From contig NZ_BMRA01000004.1 in assembly GCF_014648395.1 (NCBI RefSeq), positions 1 to 47,373 of the forward strand: a stretch of 47,373 nucleotides of DNA. Reading direction: 5' to 3'. This stretch comes from Micromonospora fulviviridis. Its GTDB lineage: Bacteria > Actinomycetota > Actinomycetes > Mycobacteriales > Micromonosporaceae. Under the pieces are notes generated by a model, which saw only the letters and a list, made by a program, of their open reading frames with translations, searched no databases and had not been told where the DNA came from. The stretch's first letter is position 1. Every line of letters starts with the position of its first letter. The position numbers were made by a program, and so were the translations under genes. Below, piece by piece: positions 34,807 to 42,369 of this stretch.

Positions 34807-35690
34807 CCCGCCTGGCCGACCTCGCCGAGCTGGTCCGGGCGCCGGCCGCGCTCTCCGTGCCGGGGGACGTGCTGTCCGGCGCGGCGGCGGCCGGCGCGCT
34901 GGACCGGCGTACGCCCGCGCTGGCCGGGGCCTCGGTGCTGCTCTACTGGGCCGGGATGGCCGCCAACGACTGGGCGGACCGGCGGCTGGACGCCGTCGAG
35001 CGCCCCGAGCGGCCGATCCCCTCCGGCCGGGTCCACCCGGCCGCCGCGCTCGGCGTCGCGGCCGGCCTGACCGCCGCCGGGCTCGCCGTGGCCGGCGCCG
35101 CCGGGGGCCGGCGGGCCACCGCCGTCGCGGTCCCCCTCGCCGCCACCATCTGGGGGTACGACCTGCTGGCCAAGAACACCGCCGCCGGCCCGGCCGTGAT
35201 GGCCGCCTGCCGGGGGCTGGACGTGCTGCTCGGCGCGAGCGTCGGGCCGGCCCGCGGGCGCGGCGGGCGGGACGCGCCACCGGCCGCCCGCGGGCTGGTC
35301 CGGGCGCTGCCGGCCGCGCTGACCGTGGCCGCGCACACCTGGACCGTCACGGCGCTGTCCCGCCGCGAGGTCTCCGGCGCCGACCGGCGGCTGCCCCGGG
35401 CCACCCTGGCCGGGACCGCGCTGGTCGCGGCCACCGCGCTGGGCCGCCCCGACCTGGTGCCGATGGCCCTGGCCGCCGGCTACGCCGGCCGGTACGGCGC
35501 CGCGCAGGCCCGGGTGCTCGCCGACCCGTCGCCGGCCCGGGTGCGCGCCGCCGTCGGGGCCGGCATCACCGGGCTGCCCGCGTTGCAGGGTGCGCTGACC
35601 GCCCGGGCCGGCGCCCGGCTGCTCGGCCTCGCCGTCGCCACGGCCGCCCCGCTCGGCCGCCGCCTGGCCCGACTGATCTCACCGACATGA
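34803..35690 (+). CDS. eboC: UbiA-like prenyltransferase, EboC/SCO3242 type
   Basis: A 295-residue membrane prenyltransferase with about eight hydrophobic segments. The first Asp-rich motif is NDWADRRLD (Asn55, Asp56, Asp59, Asp63), followed by ERPERPIPSGRV, exactly as in UbiA enzymes. The second motif, normally DxxxD, reads YDLLAKNT, so the second Asp is missing, apparently a feature of this branch. ATG 34803 overlaps the previous stop. With a synthase for the prenyl donor and one for a cyclitol phosphate in the same operon, a prenylated cyclitol product is a reasonable guess. In cyanobacteria EboC is needed for scytonemin precursor export. Confidence 0.9.
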   Translation: MTRLADLAELVRAPAALSVPGDVLSGAAAAGALDRRTPALAGASVLLYWAGMAANDWADRRLDAVERPERPIPSGRVHPAAALGVAAGLTAAGLAVAGAAGGRRATAVAVPLAATIWGYDLLAKNTAAGPAVMAACRGLDVLLGASVGPARGRGGRDAPPAARGLVRALPAALTVAAHTWTVTALSRREVSGADRRLPRATLAGTALVAATALGRPDLVPMALAAGYAGRYGAAQARVLADPSPARVRAAVGAGITGLPALQGALTARAGARLLGLAVATAAPLGRRLARLISPT

Positions 35691-36937
35691 CCGCCCCACC
35701 GGCCCCCGCGCCCGCCGCACCGGACCACCCGGCCGGACGGAACCACCCGGCCGGCTCGGGTCGCGCCGCCGCACCGGACCGCCCCGCCGGACCGCACCGC
35801 TCGCCGGCACCGGACCGCCCCGCCGGACCGGATCGCGGCCCCGGGCCGCTCGACCCGGCCGCGCTGCGCCTCGGTTACGGCACCAACGGCTTCGCCAACC
35901 ACCGGCTCGGCGACGCGCTCGCCGTCCTGGCCGACCTCGGCTACCAGGGGGTGGCGCTCACCCTGGACCACGACCACCTGGACCCGTTCACCCCGGGGCT
36001 GGCCCGGCGGGTGGCCGCCGTGCGCCGCCGGCTGGACGCGCTCGGCCTGGCCGTGGTGGTCGAGACCGGGGCCCGCTACCTGCTCGATCCCTGGCACAAG
36101 CACGCGCCCACGCTGCTGCACGACGACCCCGCCCTGCGGATCGAGTTCCTCCGCCGGGCCGTCCGGATCGGCGCGGACCTGGGCGCCGAGGCGGTTTCGT
36201 TCTGGGCCGGCGTCCGCCCGCCCGAGGTGCCGGCGACGCGCGCCTGGCAGCGCCTGGTGGCCGGCTGCGCCGCCGTCTGCGCCGAGGCCGAGGCGGCCGG
36301 CGTGCCGCTCGGCTTCGAGCCCGAGCCGGGCATGCTGGTCGAGGACATCGCCGGCTGGCGGCGGCTGCGGGAGGCGCTCGGCGCCCCGCCCGGCCTCGGC
36401 ATCACCCTCGACATCGGACACTGCCGCTGCCTGGAGCCGCAGCCGGTGCCCGACTGCGTCGCGGCGGTCGCCGAGCACCTCGTCAACGTGCAGATCGACG
36501 ACATGCGCCGGGGCGTGCACGAGCACCTGGAGTTCGGCGCGGGCGAGATCGACTTCCCGCCGGTGCTGCGCGCCCTCGCCGCCGCCGGCTACCGCGGCCT
36601 CGTCGCCGTGGAACTGCCCCGGCACTCGCACGCCGCCCCGGCCGTCGCGGCCGGCTCGCTCGACTTCCTGCGCGCCGCCGCCCGGACGGCCGCGGCCAGT
36701 GCCCCGGATGCGGCCAGCGCCCCGGATGCGGCCAGCGCCCCGGCCGCGGCCAGCGCCCGGGATGCGGCCAGCGCCCCGGATGCGGCGACCGCCCCGGATG
36801 CGGCGACCGATCCGGCCGCTGCCGGCGGCGACCAGCACCGGACCACCGACTCGGCCCCTTTGCTCTGCAGCCACGGAGGCAACACCTCCGGATCTTCCGT
36901 GCTGCGTGGGGGGCTGCAGAGCAAAGGCGGTGGTTGA
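35687..36937 (+). CDS. TIM-barrel sugar isomerase/epimerase-like protein
   Basis: A 416-residue protein with an AP-endonuclease-2/xylose-isomerase-like barrel (about residues 60-330). Barrel blocks are LGYGTNGFANHRLGDALAVLADLGYQGVALTLD, RIGADLGAEAVSFWAG, PLGFEPEPGMLVEDIAGW, GITLDIGHCRC, NVQIDDMRRGVHEHLEFGAGEIDF and GLVAVELPRHSH. Glu, Asp and His residues of these blocks would form the metal site. The first 55 residues are a Pro/Ala-rich repeat region. The last 75 are an Ala/Asp/Pro repeat plus codons from a palindromic element, so both ends look like recent additions. ATG 35687 overlaps the UbiA stop. It belongs to the actinobacterial ebo layout. Confidence 0.87.
   Translation: MTAPPAPAPAAPDHPAGRNHPAGSGRAAAPDRPAGPHRSPAPDRPAGPDRGPGPLDPAALRLGYGTNGFANHRLGDALAVLADLGYQGVALTLDHDHLDPFTPGLARRVAAVRRRLDALGLAVVVETGARYLLDPWHKHAPTLLHDDPALRIEFLRRAVRIGADLGAEAVSFWAGVRPPEVPATRAWQRLVAGCAAVCAEAEAAGVPLGFEPEPGMLVEDIAGWRRLREALGAPPGLGITLDIGHCRCLEPQPVPDCVAAVAEHLVNVQIDDMRRGVHEHLEFGAGEIDFPPVLRALAAAGYRGLVAVELPRHSHAAPAVAAGSLDFLRAAARTAAASAPDAASAPDAASAPAAASARDAASAPDAATAPDAATDPAAAGGDQHRTTDSAPLLCSHGGNTSGSSVLRGGLQSKGGG
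36701..36808. repeat. Six 18-bp tandem repeats in the isomerase gene
   Basis: Six adjacent units of 18 bp (consensus GCCCCGGATGCGGCCAGC) start at 36701 and run to 36808 without interruption. They code for Ala-Pro-Asp-Ala-Ala-Ser/Thr repeats in the C-terminal tail. Units 1 and 2 are identical, and units 5 and 6 are identical with GACC at the end. The array probably changes length by slippage without breaking the frame. Confidence 0.92.
36857..36927. repeat. 71-nt palindromic element inside the 3' end of a gene
   Basis: The 16-bp ends (CCTTTGCTCTGCAGCC at 36857-36872 and its exact reverse complement at 36912-36927) enclose a second hairpin (CGGAGG at 36874-36879 with CCTCCG at 36885-36890). 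CACGGA at 36872-36877 can alternatively pair with TCCGTG at 36896-36901. The element lies within the last 80 nt of the isomerase gene and supplies its terminal codons; the stop lies 8 nt beyond. I suspect a dispersed repeat family of this genus. Confidence 0.88.
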
Positions 36938-36969
36938 GCACCTGCCACCCGGCTCAGAGGGGAGACGGC

Positions 36970-37590
36970 ATGACACCCGACCGACTGCGCGCCGCGCTGC
37001 GGGGCGTACCCGATCCGCAGTGGCTGGACGCGGCCCTGCGCCGCGTCGCGGCCGATCCCGCGGCGATCCCGCGGCTGTTCGCCATCGCGGCCCGGCGGTG
37101 CGGCCGGGGGCCGCTGCCCGACCCGCCCGGCTGGACCGTCGACGAGGCCGTCCGGGCGCTGCTGCTCACCGCGCTCCCCACCGGCCACGCCACGGCGGCC
37201 GAGGCGCTCTACCGGCACGGCGACGCCGCCGAGAAACGGGCCGTGCTGCGCGCCCTGCCGCTGCTGCCGATCGGGGCGGAGTGCGTGCCGCTGCTGCACG
37301 ACGCGATCCGCACCAACGACACCCGCCTGGTGGCCGCCGCGCTCGGCCCGTACGCCCGGCACCTGGAGCAGCCGGCCTGGCGCCAGGCGGTCCTCAAGTG
37401 CGTCTTCACCGGCGTGCCGCTGGCCGTCGTCGACGACCTCGACGGGCGGGCGGACGGCGAACTGGCCGCGATGCTGGCCGCGCTCGCCGCGGAGCGGACC
37501 GCCGCCGGCCGCGCCATGCCCGCCGACGCCACCGAGCTGCTCGACCGGCTCGGCGCCGGCTCGCACCCGACCACCGCCAGGGAGGCGTGA
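36970..37590 (+). CDS. eboA: EboA domain protein
   Basis: A 206-residue soluble, all-helical protein of the EboA family, whose molecular function is unknown. Family blocks are VPDPQWLDAALRRVAADPAAIPRLFAIAARRCGR, DEAVRALLLTALP, DAAEKRAVLRALPLLP, LLHDAIRTNDTRLVAAALGPYARHLEQPAWRQAVLKCVFTGVPL and the C-terminal AMLAALAAERTAAGR. ATG 36970 has GGGGAGA upstream; it lies 32 nt after the isomerase stop, the only real gap in the cluster. The stop (TGA) shares its A with the EboB start. In Nostoc, ebo mutants fail to move a scytonemin precursor to the periplasm. Confidence 0.9.
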   Translation: MTPDRLRAALRGVPDPQWLDAALRRVAADPAAIPRLFAIAARRCGRGPLPDPPGWTVDEAVRALLLTALPTGHATAAEALYRHGDAAEKRAVLRALPLLPIGAECVPLLHDAIRTNDTRLVAAALGPYARHLEQPAWRQAVLKCVFTGVPLAVVDDLDGRADGELAAMLAALAAERTAAGRAMPADATELLDRLGAGSHPTTAREA

Positions 37591-38441
37591 TGCGCATCTT
37601 CGACCCGCACATCCACATGACGTCCCGGACCACCGACGACTACGAACGGATGGCCGCCGCCGGGGTACGCGCCGTGGTGGAGCCGGCGTTCTGGCTGGGC
37701 CAGCCGCGTACCAGCGTGGACACGTTCGTCGACTACTTCGACTCGCTGATCGGCTGGGAGCCGTTCCGGGCCGGCCAGTTCGGCGTCCGGCACCACGCCA
37801 CCGTGGCGCTCAACCCGAAGGAGGCCAACGACCCGCGCTGCCGCCCGGTGCTCGACCTGCTCCCGCGCTACCTCGACAAGGACGGCGTGGTGGCGGTCGG
37901 CGAGATCGGCTACGACTCGATGACCCCGGCCGAGGACGCCGCCTTCGCCGGCCAGCTCGCCCTGGCCGTGGCGCACGACCTGCCCGCCCTCGTGCACACC
38001 CCGCACCGGGACAAGGCGCACGGCGTCGAGCGCACCCTCGCCGTGGTCGCCGAGTCCGGCATCGACCCCGGGCGGGTGCTGGTCGACCACCTCAACGAGA
38101 TCACCGTGAAGCTGGTCCGGGACACCGGCTGCTGGCTCGGCTTCTCGATCTACCCGGAGACGAAGATGTCGCCGCCGCGGATGGTCGAGCTGCTGCGGAC
38201 GTACGGGACCGAGCGGATGCTGGTCAACTCCGCCGCCGACTGGGGGCGCTCCGACCCGCTGCTCACCCGGGCCACCGGGGAGGCCATGCTGCTCGCCGGG
38301 TTCACCGACGACGACGTGGACCGCGTGCTGTGGCGCAACCCGGTGGAGTTCTACGGCCAGTCCGGCCGGCTGGACCTCACCGACCTGGAGGACTCCGCCG
38401 TCACCTTCGCCGGCAACTCGATCCTGCGCGGAGGCGAGTGA
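37590..38441 (+). CDS. eboB: TatD-family metal hydrolase (EboB)
   Basis: A 283-residue amidohydrolase-fold protein of the TatD family. The metal ligands are in order: MRIFDPHIHM (His7 and His9), GEIGYDSMTPAED (Glu near 109), LVHTPHRDK (His near 133), VDHLNE (His) and NSAADWG (Asp near 213). It is full length and should be active as a metal-dependent hydrolase. ATG 37590 overlaps the EboA stop by one base, with GGAGG just upstream. In ebo clusters this protein is always next to EboA and EboC. Its substrate is unknown. Confidence 0.93.
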   Translation: MRIFDPHIHMTSRTTDDYERMAAAGVRAVVEPAFWLGQPRTSVDTFVDYFDSLIGWEPFRAGQFGVRHHATVALNPKEANDPRCRPVLDLLPRYLDKDGVVAVGEIGYDSMTPAEDAAFAGQLALAVAHDLPALVHTPHRDKAHGVERTLAVVAESGIDPGRVLVDHLNEITVKLVRDTGCWLGFSIYPETKMSPPRMVELLRTYGTERMLVNSAADWGRSDPLLTRATGEAMLLAGFTDDDVDRVLWRNPVEFYGQSGRLDLTDLEDSAVTFAGNSILRGGE

Positions 38442-39628
38442 TGCGGCTGCGGCACACCGACGGGACGACCGTCCACCTCGGCTACTGCACCAACGTCCAC
38501 CCCGCCGAGGACCTGCCCGGAATCCTCGCCCAACTCGACACGTACGCCGTCCCCGTACGCCGGGCGCTCGACACCGACCGGCTGGGGCTGGGGCTCTGGC
38601 TGGCCGCCCCGGTGGCCGCCGCGCTCGCCGCCGACCCGGCGGCCCGCCGCCGGCTCCGCCACGAGCTGACCGTACGCGGGCTGGAGGTGGTCACCCTCAA
38701 CGGCTTCCCGTACGCGGCGTTCCAGGCGCCGGTGGTCAAGGGCGCCGTCTACCACCCGGACTGGACCACCCCGGACCGGCTGGCGTACACCCTGGACCTG
38801 GCCCGGGTACTGGCCGACCTGCTCCCCGACGACGCGGCCCGCGGCTCGATCTCCACCCTGCCGCTGGCCTGGCGCACGCCGTGGGACACCGGCCGGGCCG
38901 AGGCCGCCCGCCGCCGCCTCGACGCCCTCGCCGCCGGACTGGCCGCGGTGGAGCGGGAGACCGGCCGCGGTGTCCGGGTGGGCTTCGAACCGGAACCGGG
39001 CTGTCTGGTGGAGTCCACGGGACAAGCACGCGAGGTATTGTCAGCCATGGATACCGACCGGCTCGGGATCTGCTTGGACCTGGCGCACCTCGCCTGCGCC
39101 TGGGAGGAGCCGGTCGAGGCTCTCGCGCGGCTGCGCGACGCCGGGCTGCCGGTGGTCAAGGTGCAGGTCTCCGCCGCCGTCGAGGCGCCCGACCCGGCCG
39201 GCTCGGCCGGTGCGCTGCGCCGCTGGGTCGAACCGCGCTTCCTGCACCAGACCCGGGCCGCGGGCTGCGCCGGCGCCGCCGACCCGGCGGACCCGGCGTA
39301 CGCGGCCGACGACCTGGACGCCGCCCTCGCCGCGCAGCTGCCCGGGGCGTGGCGGGTGCACTACCACGTGCCGCTGCACGCCCCGCCCGAACCGCCGCTG
39401 CGCTCCACCGTGCCGGTGCTGAGGGCCGCCCTCGCCGCGCTCTACGCCGGCCCGGTCGCCGGCTGCGACCACCTCGACGTCGAGACGTACACCTGGGGGG
39501 TGCTGCCGGCGGCGCGGCGGCCGCGCACCGACGCGGAGCTGGCCACCGGCATCGCCGCCGAGCTGGCCTTCGCCCGCGACGAGCTGGTCGGCCTCGGCCT
39601 GGCCGCGACGGCGGGGGTGCGCTCGTGA
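38441..39628 (+). CDS. eboE: EboE-type metabolite traffic protein
   Basis: A 395-residue TIM-barrel protein of the EboE family. It begins with the family signature HLGYCTNVHPAEDL near residue 13. Further blocks are GLEVVTLNGFPYAAFQAPVVKGAVYHPDW, ISTLPLAWR, VGFEPEPGCLVESTGQAREVL, GICLDLAHLACAWEEP, VVKVQVSAAVE and the C-terminal HLDVETYTWGVLPAARR. The similarity of FEPEPG and CLDLAH to the isomerase two genes earlier shows a shared fold. ATG 38441 shares a base with the EboB stop, with GGAGG upstream. The stop overlaps the next gene by 4 nt. Confidence 0.93.
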   Translation: MRLRHTDGTTVHLGYCTNVHPAEDLPGILAQLDTYAVPVRRALDTDRLGLGLWLAAPVAAALAADPAARRRLRHELTVRGLEVVTLNGFPYAAFQAPVVKGAVYHPDWTTPDRLAYTLDLARVLADLLPDDAARGSISTLPLAWRTPWDTGRAEAARRRLDALAAGLAAVERETGRGVRVGFEPEPGCLVESTGQAREVLSAMDTDRLGICLDLAHLACAWEEPVEALARLRDAGLPVVKVQVSAAVEAPDPAGSAGALRRWVEPRFLHQTRAAGCAGAADPADPAYAADDLDAALAAQLPGAWRVHYHVPLHAPPEPPLRSTVPVLRAALAALYAGPVAGCDHLDVETYTWGVLPAARRPRTDAELATGIAAELAFARDELVGLGLAATAGVRS

Positions 39629-41019
39629 GTCGGCGGCTGGTGGTGCTCGACGTGGTGGGGCTGACCCCGCGGCTGCTGGCGCACATGCCCCGGCTGCGCG
39701 CGGTCGCCGAGGCCGGGTTCGCCGCCGAGCTGGGCACCGTGCTGCCGGCGGTGACCTGCTCGGTGCAGTCCACGTTCCTCACCGGCGAGCCGCCGGCGGG
39801 GCACGGGATCGTCGGCAACGGCTGGTACTTCCGCGACCTCGGCGAGGTGCTGCTCTGGCGGCAGCACAACGCCCTGGTGGGCGGGGAGAAGCTGTGGCAG
39901 GCGGCGCGCCGGGTCGAGCCCGGCTACCGGGTCGCCAACGTCTGCTGGTGGTACGCCATGGGCGCCGACGTGGACTGGACGGTCACCCCGCGCCCGATCT
40001 ACCACGCCGACGGGCGCAAGGAGCCGGACTGCTGGACCGACCCGCCGGAGCTGCACGACGAGCTGACCGACGCGCTCGGCACGTTCCCCCTGTTCACCTA
40101 CTGGGGGCCGGGCGCCGGGCTGCCCTCGTCGGCCTGGATCTGCCGCGCTGCGGAGAAGATCCTGGCCGACCACGCGCCCGACCTGACCCTGGTCTACGTC
40201 CCGCACCTCGACTACGACCTGCAACGCTTCGGCCCGTCCTCGCCCCAGGCGGCCGCCGCGGCGGCCGAGCTGGACGCGGTGCTCGCCCCGCTGCTCGACG
40301 CCGCCGGGGAACGGGACGCCACGGTGGTGGCGCTGTCCGAGTACGGCATCACCGACGTCTCCCGGCCGGTGGACGTCAACCGGATGCTGCGCGCCGAGGG
40401 CCTGCTGCGGGTCTACACCCAGGGCGGCATGGAGTACCTGGACCCGTGGACGTCGCGGGCCTTCGCGGTCGCCGACCACCAGGTGGCGCACGTCTACGTG
40501 AAGGACCCCGCCGACGTGCCCGCGGTGGCGAAGCTCTGCGCGGCGCTGCCCGGGGTGGCCGAGGTGCTCGACCGCGCCGGCCAGGCCGGGTACGGGCTGG
40601 ACCATGCGCGCTCCGGCGAGCTGGTGCTCGTGGCCGAGCCGGACGCCTGGTTCACCTACTACTACTGGCTGGACGACGCCCGGGCGCCCGACTTCGCGCG
40701 GCTCGTCGAGATCCACCGCAAGCCCGGCTACGACCCGGCCGAGCTCTTCTTCGACCCCGCCGCACCGAACGCGGCGAAGCGGCGGGCCGCCGTCGCGCTG
40801 GCCCGCAAGAAGCTCGGGATGCGCTACCTGATGAGCGTGGTGGGGCTGGACGCCGGCGCCCGCGCGGTCCGCGGCTCCCACGGCCGGCTCCCCGCCGACC
40901 CGGCCGACGGGCCGGTGCTGCTCTGCTCCGACCCGGCCGCGGCCCGGGACCGGGTCGCCGCGACCGACGTCAAGGCGTTGCTGCTCCACCTCGCCGGACT
41001 GGCCCGGGAGGCCCCGTGA
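39625..41019 (+). CDS. EboF-like alkaline phosphatase superfamily protein
   Basis: A 464-residue protein of the nucleotide pyrophosphatase/phosphodiesterase branch. VLDVVGLTP carries the first Asp, and VTCSVQSTFLTGEPPAGHGIVGNGWY (Thr near residue 43) contains the nucleophile region. Two later metal positions are unusual. The block that normally reads D-xx-GH-xx-GP is DYDLQRFGP, without the His. The usual SDHG is SEYG. A third site, VADHQVAHVYV, keeps its His. It may be active with fewer metals or serve as a binding protein. The start is GTG 39625, overlapping the EboE stop by 4 nt. No signal peptide is visible, so it is probably cytoplasmic. Confidence 0.88.
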   Translation: MSRRLVVLDVVGLTPRLLAHMPRLRAVAEAGFAAELGTVLPAVTCSVQSTFLTGEPPAGHGIVGNGWYFRDLGEVLLWRQHNALVGGEKLWQAARRVEPGYRVANVCWWYAMGADVDWTVTPRPIYHADGRKEPDCWTDPPELHDELTDALGTFPLFTYWGPGAGLPSSAWICRAAEKILADHAPDLTLVYVPHLDYDLQRFGPSSPQAAAAAAELDAVLAPLLDAAGERDATVVALSEYGITDVSRPVDVNRMLRAEGLLRVYTQGGMEYLDPWTSRAFAVADHQVAHVYVKDPADVPAVAKLCAALPGVAEVLDRAGQAGYGLDHARSGELVLVAEPDAWFTYYYWLDDARAPDFARLVEIHRKPGYDPAELFFDPAAPNAAKRRAAVALARKKLGMRYLMSVVGLDAGARAVRGSHGRLPADPADGPVLLCSDPAAARDRVAATDVKALLLHLAGLAREAP

Positions 41020-42083
41020 CCGTGACCGTCGCACCGACCGACCCGGCCCTGCTGCGGGACCGCTTCGACGCGGCGCTCGCCGCGTTCCTCCGCGAACGCA
41101 GGCCGGGTCGGCCGGACGACGGCACGGAAGCCGTGCACGCCGTGCTCCGCCGGTTCGTCCTGGCCGGCGGCAAACGGCTGCGGCCCCTGTTCTGCTACTG
41201 GGGCTGGCGGGGCTTCGGCGGCCCCGACGGGACCCCGATCGTGGTGGCCGCGGCGGCGCTGGAGCTGTTCCACGCCTTCGCGCTCATCCACGACGACATC
41301 ATTGACCGCAGCGACCGCCGGCGCGGCCGGCCCACCGTGCACCGGGTCTTCGCCGACCGGCACACCCGGGCCGGCTGGCGCGGCGACCCGGAGGCGTACG
41401 GCCGGCAGGCGGCCCTGCTCTGCGGTGACCTCTGCGCCGCCTGGTCCGGGCAGATGTTCCACGGCTGCGGGCTGGACACCGAGCGGCTGCGCCGGGGCCA
41501 CGCCCTGCTCGCCCGGATGCGGGCCGAGGTGATCGCGGGGGAGTACCTCGACGTGGTGGCGGCGGCCGGCGACGGTTCGGTGGAGAGCGCCCTCGCGGTG
41601 GTCCGGCTGAAGACGGCCCGTTACACGGTGACCCGCCCGGTGCAGGTGGGCGCCGCCCTGGCCGGGGCGGACCCGGAGGTGGTGGCGGCGCTGGCCGGGT
41701 TCGGCGACCCGCTGGGGGACGCCTTCCAGCTCCGCGACGACCTGCTCGGCGTCTTCGGCGACCCGGCGGTGACCGGCAAGTCCAACCTGGACGACCTGCG
41801 GGAGGGGAAGCCGACCGTGCTGCTGGCGCTGGCCCGGGCGCACGCCGGGCCGGCCGGGCTGGCGCGGCTGCGGGCACTGGTCGGCGACCCGGCGCTGGAC
41901 CCGGCGGGCGCCGCCGAGGTGCGCGGCATCGTCGAGGCGTCCGGGGCCCGGGCGGCGGTGGAGCGGATGATCCGGTCGCGGGCCGATGCCGCGCTGGCCG
42001 CCCTGGACCGGCTGCCGCTGGCCGAGCCGGCCCGGGCGGCGCTCGCCGACCTGGCGGCCCGGGCCGTGGACCGGCGCCGCTGA
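41016..42083 (+). CDS. Polyprenyl diphosphate synthase
   Basis: A 355-residue trans-isoprenyl diphosphate synthase that extends allylic diphosphates with isopentenyl diphosphate. AGGKRLRP precedes the first Asp-rich motif HDDIIDRSDRRRG (about residues 90-103). The second motif is QLRDDLLGVFGD (about 238-250), followed by GKSNLDDLREGKPTVLLAL. Bulky residues before the first motif (FHAFALIHDD) suggest a short to medium chain length, but this is only a guess. GTG 41016 overlaps the EboF-like gene stop. As last gene of the cluster it would supply the donor for the UbiA-type enzyme. Confidence 0.95.
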   Translation: MTVTVAPTDPALLRDRFDAALAAFLRERRPGRPDDGTEAVHAVLRRFVLAGGKRLRPLFCYWGWRGFGGPDGTPIVVAAAALELFHAFALIHDDIIDRSDRRRGRPTVHRVFADRHTRAGWRGDPEAYGRQAALLCGDLCAAWSGQMFHGCGLDTERLRRGHALLARMRAEVIAGEYLDVVAAAGDGSVESALAVVRLKTARYTVTRPVQVGAALAGADPEVVAALAGFGDPLGDAFQLRDDLLGVFGDPAVTGKSNLDDLREGKPTVLLALARAHAGPAGLARLRALVGDPALDPAGAAEVRGIVEASGARAAVERMIRSRADAALAALDRLPLAEPARAALADLAARAVDRRR

Positions 42084-42088
42084 CACCA

Positions 42089-42165
42089 ACTTTTGTCGAC
42101 AGTCGACGAAAGTAGTCCCGGAACCGTCGGAAGCTATGGACAGTCGGATCGAAAGGTCTTAATGT
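42089..42165 (+). promoter_or_regulatory. Second copy of the ROK-type operator and promoter
   Basis: ACTTTTGTCGAC (42089-42100) and GTCGACGAAAGT (42102-42113) form a 25-bp palindrome that pairs at 11 of 12 positions around one central base. TGGACA (42137-42142) and TAATGT (42160-42165) are -35 and -10 elements with a 17-nt spacer. The flanking words CCCGGA and GAAGCTATGGACA match the block in front of the ROK gene in order and nearly in spacing. This copy starts 6 nt after the last ebo gene and would fire the two secreted-protein genes. Confidence 0.85.
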
Positions 42166-42171
42166 CGTGCG

Positions 42172-42369
42172 CAAGCACAGAGCTGTTTCGTCGAGGTGAA
42201 CCGCCCGCAACCGGCACCCTCGTCGAGGTGACCTCCGGCCGGCCGCAACCACCGGTGGCCACGGCCCGCCGAGCCTCATCCGGCGGGCCCGGCGCAGCAT
42301 CCCCGCACGGCATCCGGCGCGACGCGCGCCCGATCCTGGCTGCGCGCGTCAGGAAGGGACAGCAGAGGC
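42172..42369 (+). promoter_or_regulatory. Long structured 5' leader of the dehydrogenase gene
   Basis: The predicted transcript start near 42172 leaves about 200 nt before the ATG. Two perfect 9-bp hairpins lie in it: 42263-42271 with 42281-42289, and 42321-42329 with 42342-42350. The second ends exactly where the ribosome site AGGAAGGG (42351-42358) begins. A 12-codon open frame starts at GTG 42196. It fits no riboswitch class I know. Confidence 0.5.

Noticed and set aside
36701..36808. CRISPR-like array
   Set aside because: Units of 18 bp adjoin without spacers and stay in frame within a protein gene. No cas gene is present.
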